Positions 5,748-8,631 of a DNA stretch of 8,631 nt are shown in pieces. The stretch comes from Rikenellaceae bacterium (GTDB lineage: Bacteria; Bacteroidota; Bacteroidia; Bacteroidales; UBA932): contig CAAGFN010000024.1 of assembly GCA_900769145.1 (NCBI GenBank), forward strand, positions 1-8,631, written 5' to 3'. The notes below the pieces were generated by a model that had not been told where the DNA came from, did not search any database, and saw nothing but the letters and a program-made list of their open reading frames with translations. Both the position numbers and the translations under genes were made by a program. How positions within the stretch are numbered: the first letter of the stretch is position 1; each line of letters starts with the position of its first letter.

Positions 5748-6701
5748 ATGTTGGAGGATTTCAGACTGAAGGTATTCATTACCGTGGTAAACACGGGAAG
5801 TTTTACGGCGGCGGCAAGGTTGCTGGGCATTTCCCAGCCGGCGGTCAGCCAGAATATCAGTGCTCTTGAGAAGGAACTTGACGTCAGGTTATTCAACAGG
5901 CTTCGCAGCGAGGTAGTGTTGACGGGTCAGGGTTCCGCCTTTCTTAAATATGCTGAGCATATATTATACTGGTGTTCCGCAGCAGGGGACATGTTCGGTG
6001 AGGAAGGCCGCAATGCCCCGGGAAAGGTGGTCAGGATATCAGCTGACCAGGTTGTAGCGGACTATCTCATTCCTCCGGCCCTTTCTGTTCTGTCCTCAGC
6101 TCATCCGGACCTCCTTTTCCAGGTCACGAGGGCTGACAACCGGGATCGTACCGAGGTGGTTTCAGACGTGCCGGGTTCTCATTTCGGCGACCCTCAGGAT
6201 GCTGAGGTGGAGATTACCGTATCCCCGAGCCCTGAGACAATGGACTTTGCCGGCGAGGAGAAGCTCGTAGGTGTAATGGATGCCGTGGTGGTGGCATCTC
6301 CGCAAAACAGGTCTGTATTGGCGGCTGCCGTCAGCGAGGATGACAACAGCCTGACAGTCAAGCCGTTCTCCACCATTGCAGGTATCCCGGTATCCAACCG
6401 TTTCGCAGTCTGGGACGGCTATTGCCGTTTCTTTTCCCCGGATCTGGTCGCCCGCACCTCTCTGACATCAGCCTCCGCAGAGACTGTCAAAAGAGTGGTT
6501 TCCGATTCCGTCTCAATGTTGGGAATCGTACCGGAAATGTCTGTTCGTGAGGAAATTGCTTCAGGGAAATTGCTCCGTATGCCGATAAGGCTGCCGGATT
6601 ATTCATACGATGTCCACTTCAATCCTCTTCCGGAGTTTTCTGGCAAGACAGTGTGCCGGCTTCTCAGGAGAACATTGAGGGACAGTTTGTCAACCACATA
6701 A
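5748..6701 (+). CDS. LysR family transcriptional regulator
   Basis: The 317-residue product has an N-terminal winged helix-turn-helix at about 3-62. Its recognition region, SFTAAARLLGISQPAVSQNI (18-37), is a textbook LysR HTH and is followed by ALEKELDVRLFNR (39-51). A linker helix covers about 63-90, and the remaining 93-310 matches the size of the LysR effector-binding domain (two alpha/beta subdomains), though it is not close to any ligand class I can name. It would be a cytoplasmic DNA-binding protein, usually a tetramer. It is divergent from the M16 peptidase gene and 11 bases upstream of the hydrolase gene on the same strand. It therefore probably co-transcribes with the hydrolase and may control both directions; the effector is unknown. 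Confidence 0.93.
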   Translation: MLEDFRLKVFITVVNTGSFTAAARLLGISQPAVSQNISALEKELDVRLFNRLRSEVVLTGQGSAFLKYAEHILYWCSAAGDMFGEEGRNAPGKVVRISADQVVADYLIPPALSVLSSAHPDLLFQVTRADNRDRTEVVSDVPGSHFGDPQDAEVEITVSPSPETMDFAGEEKLVGVMDAVVVASPQNRSVLAAAVSEDDNSLTVKPFSTIAGIPVSNRFAVWDGYCRFFSPDLVARTSLTSASAETVKRVVSDSVSMLGIVPEMSVREEIASGKLLRMPIRLPDYSYDVHFNPLPEFSGKTVCRLLRRTLRDSLSTT

Positions 6702-6712
6702 CATCCATTATT

Positions 6713-7729
6713 ATGAGAAAGAGCATTGCAATCATCTGCGCCGTAGCGGTGTTGGTGTCATTATCCAGTGCAAATGCGGCCGAGCCGTACCAGCCGAAGA
6801 CCAAGCTTCGCCCGACTTCCACGTTGAGGCTATATCCCGAAGGCCAGAGTATTGACAAAGGCATTGTCGAGCAAGGTGTTCAGGTCACCATGGGACCTGG
6901 TGAGTCCAATGGCATTACGGTCGCCGAGGATATGCACGAGAACGGCAATATCGGACTGATAGGGGATGATGCCAGAATCGACCTCTACATTCCGAAGAAA
7001 TGCAAGGGAAAGATGGTCGTAGTATGCCCTGGAGGCGGATATCAGATAGTTTCCTCCTTCAATGAGGGGGCGTACGTGGCCGACTGGTTCTACAGGCAGG
7101 GTATCGCTGTATGCGTTGTGAAGTACCGCCTGCCCAACAGGCATTGGGCCGTGCCTCTGACCGATGTCCAGAACGCATTCCGCTATTGCCGCGCGCACGC
7201 AGCCGAGTGGGGAGTTGAGAAGATTGGCGTTATCGGCTTCTCTGCCGGCGGCCATCTCGCAGCCAGTGCATCCACGTTGTACACTGATTCTGTCACAAGG
7301 CCGGATTTCTCTATTCTGGTCTATCCGGTCATCACAATGGAGCCTTCCGTAACCCACAAGGGTACCCACGACAACCTTATCGGCACCGTATCTGAGTGGG
7401 TCAATGATGACCTGACTGTCCGTGAATATGCCCGCCGGAAATCTGAGTATCAGGAATTGATGACAAGGTATTCTCTTGAGAATCAGGTCAATGAGAATAC
7501 GCCTCCGACTATTCTCCTGCTCAGTTCCAACGATGGAGTTGTTCCTGTAGAGAACAGTCTCAGGTATTACAACAGGCTTCTTGAGAACAAGGTTAGCGCC
7601 CAGATGTACATTTATCCTTATGGAGGACACGGCTGGGGATTCACCACTTCGGATTTCGGACGGGATGGAATTGCGGCTTATCGGGGACTCTTCTTCGATG
7701 CTATCAAGGTTTTCCTTTCGGAACAGTAG
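6713..7729 (+). CDS. Exported alpha/beta-hydrolase, esterase-like
   Basis: I choose the ATG at 6713 because it starts a clean signal peptide (MRKS, hydrophobic 5-18, likely cleavage near ANA22). The in-frame ATG at 6653 lies inside the LysR gene and would put 20 polar residues in front. The 338-residue protein shows an alpha/beta-hydrolase core. PGGGY (106-110) forms the oxyanion-hole loop. GFSAGG (175-180) has the nucleophile S177 in GxSxG, D274 sits in SSNDGVVP, and H306 in YGGHGWGF completes the triad. The PGGGY/GFSAGG pattern is found in carbohydrate acetyl-esterases and related carboxylesterases of gut Bacteroidetes. A role in deacetylating glycans is plausible, and the nearby SusD gene fits, but the substrate is not shown. 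It probably shares a transcript with the LysR gene and ends at the palindromic terminator eight bases after its stop. Confidence 0.9.
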   Translation: MRKSIAIICAVAVLVSLSSANAAEPYQPKTKLRPTSTLRLYPEGQSIDKGIVEQGVQVTMGPGESNGITVAEDMHENGNIGLIGDDARIDLYIPKKCKGKMVVVCPGGGYQIVSSFNEGAYVADWFYRQGIAVCVVKYRLPNRHWAVPLTDVQNAFRYCRAHAAEWGVEKIGVIGFSAGGHLAASASTLYTDSVTRPDFSILVYPVITMEPSVTHKGTHDNLIGTVSEWVNDDLTVREYARRKSEYQELMTRYSLENQVNENTPPTILLLSSNDGVVPVENSLRYYNRLLENKVSAQMYIYPYGGHGWGFTTSDFGRDGIAAYRGLFFDAIKVFLSEQ

Positions 7730-7736
7730 GATACAG

Positions 7737-7773
7737 AAAAAAATGGATGGCCCGCGGGCCATCCATTTTTTTT
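7737..7773. terminator. Bidirectional rho-independent terminator (perfect palindrome)
   Basis: Seven A (7737-7743), then TGGATGGCCC-GCGG-GCC-ATCCA at 7744-7765, then eight T (7766-7773). Bases 7737-7772 are self-complementary throughout, giving a G+C-rich stem of about nine base pairs around a CGCG loop, extended by A-T pairs. It terminates the hydrolase operon on the plus strand and the SusD-like gene on the minus strand. The SusD stop codon (7774-7772) overlaps the T run, so the whole intergenic region is this one element. Confidence 0.93.
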
Positions 7774-8596
7774 ATAGTCCGAACAACTCATTGTAACCTG
7801 GATTCTGTGAAAGTGCAGGATTGAGAACAATCTCATTGGTCGGAACCATCATAAGATAGTAGGTATCAATCCATCCGCCTCCCTGGTCGAGAGGGCTGGC
7901 CGCAGTGTAAATCCATCCGCCGGAAGCTTCGGAAGAGGCCGTGGCCTTGCCGTTCTTTACAATCTCATTGTAGTCCACACATTGTCCTCCGAAAGTACCG
8001 TTTCCGTAAGGGATAGTGGTGTCCGGGATGTAGATACCGCAAGGCTGGCGGTTGATGTAGTAATCTGCCTTGGCCCATCTGCGGACATCGTAGAAGCCGA
8101 ATCCCTCTCCGAAGAGCTCAATCTGGCGCTCCCTGCGGATTTCCCAGAGAACAGGGGATACCTCGTATCTGCTGAGACTGCCTGTGAGCCAAGGAGCATT
8201 GCCCTTGTCACGGTTCGGGGCGTAGTCGGCATTGATGTGGGCGAGTATCATCTGCGGCATACCAACTCTGTCGCGGAGGAGATTGATGCTGGCATTGGCG
8301 GCAGCCTGGTCGAATCTTCCGAGCTCGAACATTGCCTCCGCATAGTTCAGGAGAACTTCCTCAATCTTGAATACAGGCTTGTCCGCAGTACAGTAGGCTG
8401 AAGAACCGGTGGCATACTCCCACATATCGTAGTTCTTCCAGAAGTAGTAACCGGTGCGGCTCTTCATATAGGCAACCTTGCCGGAATTGCTCAGGTTCGG
8501 GCTGGTAGGGGTGAGAGCGGCTCCCCAGTTCTGTCCAGGGCATCTCTTCATGCCTTGTCCGCCGAATGCACCACCTCTGACGCAGAGCTCGTTGGC
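7772..8596 (-). CDS. SusD/RagB family outer-membrane nutrient-binding protein, C-terminal part
   Basis: About 275 residues of the C-terminal half of a SusD-like protein (full family length about 500-600) are present. Recognisable stretches in order are RGGAFGGQGMKRCPGQNWG near the break, EEVLLNYAEAMFELGR, INLLRDRVGMP, EIRRERQIELFGEGFGFYDV (then RRW), and NEIVLNPALSQNPGY near the C-terminus. The family is a surface lipoprotein that captures glycans for a SusC TonB-dependent transporter; the lipoprotein signal and SusC gene would lie to the right, off the contig. An ATG exists at 8551, but the SusD-like frame runs further to about 8596, so that ATG is an internal methionine. An in-frame TGA at 8597-8599 abuts the adapter sequence and is probably a library or read-end artefact rather than a real stop. 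With the esterase opposite, it suggests the 3' edge of a polysaccharide utilisation locus. Confidence 0.93.
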   Translation of the reverse strand, partial: ANELCVRGGAFGGQGMKRCPGQNWGAALTPTSPNLSNSGKVAYMKSRTGYYFWKNYDMWEYATGSSAYCTADKPVFKIEEVLLNYAEAMFELGRFDQAAANASINLLRDRVGMPQMILAHINADYAPNRDKGNAPWLTGSLSRYEVSPVLWEIRRERQIELFGEGFGFYDVRRWAKADYYINRQPCGIYIPDTTIPYGNGTFGGQCVDYNEIVKNGKATASSEASGGWIYTAASPLDQGGGWIDTYYLMMVPTNEIVLNPALSQNPGYNELFGL

Positions 8597-8599
8597 TCA

Positions 8600-8631
8600 A
8601 GATCGGAAGAGCACACGTCTGAACTCCAGTC
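8600..8631 (+). other. Illumina TruSeq adapter contamination
   Basis: The last 32 bases begin AGATCGGAAGAGCACACG and end GAACTCCAGTC, the standard TruSeq read-through adapter. They are a sequencing artefact, not genome sequence, and should be trimmed. They mark the end of a library insert at about 8599, inside the SusD-like gene. Confidence 0.98.

Noticed and set aside
6653..6712. Upstream in-frame ATG giving a 20-residue longer hydrolase
   Set aside because: It lies inside the LysR coding sequence and would place polar residues before an otherwise perfect signal peptide starting at 6713.
6830..7762. 310-codon open frame on the minus strand, antisense to the hydrolase gene
   Set aside because: It is a shadow of the plus-strand gene, which has a signal peptide and a complete catalytic triad. 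The antisense product shows no recognisable domain, and it begins inside the bidirectional terminator.
1..8631. CRISPR array, insertion sequence, toxin-antitoxin, defence or biosynthetic cluster
   Set aside because: I found no regularly spaced repeats, transposase, paired small genes of such type or biosynthetic enzymes; all gene-sized regions are explained by the features listed.

Overview
The window looks like a contig from a Bacteroidales genome, roughly half G+C. Three things point that way: a SusD/RagB-type glycan-binding lipoprotein at the right end, promoters of the Bacteroidetes type (TTTG-like -33 box and TAnnTTTG -7 box) with no clear Shine-Dalgarno sequences, and several small secreted-protein genes typical of the group. 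I cannot name the genus from sequence alone.

Layout, left to right. Positions 1-180 hold three consecutive stem-loops and no gene: a hairpin at 42-70, a tRNA-like inverted repeat at 81-143, and a rho-independent terminator at 151-174. A tRNA-Asp(GTC) gene (181-255, minus) with its own promoter uses that terminator. A 57-residue 2[4Fe-4S] ferredoxin gene (411-584, minus) has its own promoter (626-656). Divergent from it is a two-gene operon: an exported DUF1573 protein (702-1805) and a membrane protein resembling the ArsP_2 family, often annotated as a putative manganese or heavy-metal exporter (1819-2703). That operon abuts, with no spacer, the 3' end of a convergent gene for a 942-residue secreted M16 zinc peptidase (2704-5532, minus). 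The peptidase's apparent terminator lies inside the transporter coding sequence (2621-2653).

A 215-bp AT-rich divergent region with two inverted repeats separates the peptidase gene from a LysR-type regulator (5748-6701, plus). Eleven bases after the regulator comes an exported alpha/beta-hydrolase (esterase-like) gene (6713-7729). A 36-base perfect palindrome (7737-7772) acts as a shared bidirectional terminator with the convergent C-terminal part of a SusD-like gene (7772-8596, minus). That gene is cut off by the contig end.

The last 32 bases (8600-8631) are not genomic: they match the Illumina TruSeq read-through adapter. The SusC partner and the rest of any polysaccharide utilisation locus would lie beyond this artificial end.

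I see no novel defence, mobile or biosynthetic system. The most interesting real signals are the terminator hidden in the transporter gene, the tRNA-like relic next to tRNA-Asp, and the metal-ligand-rich loop and internal duplication of the transporter.
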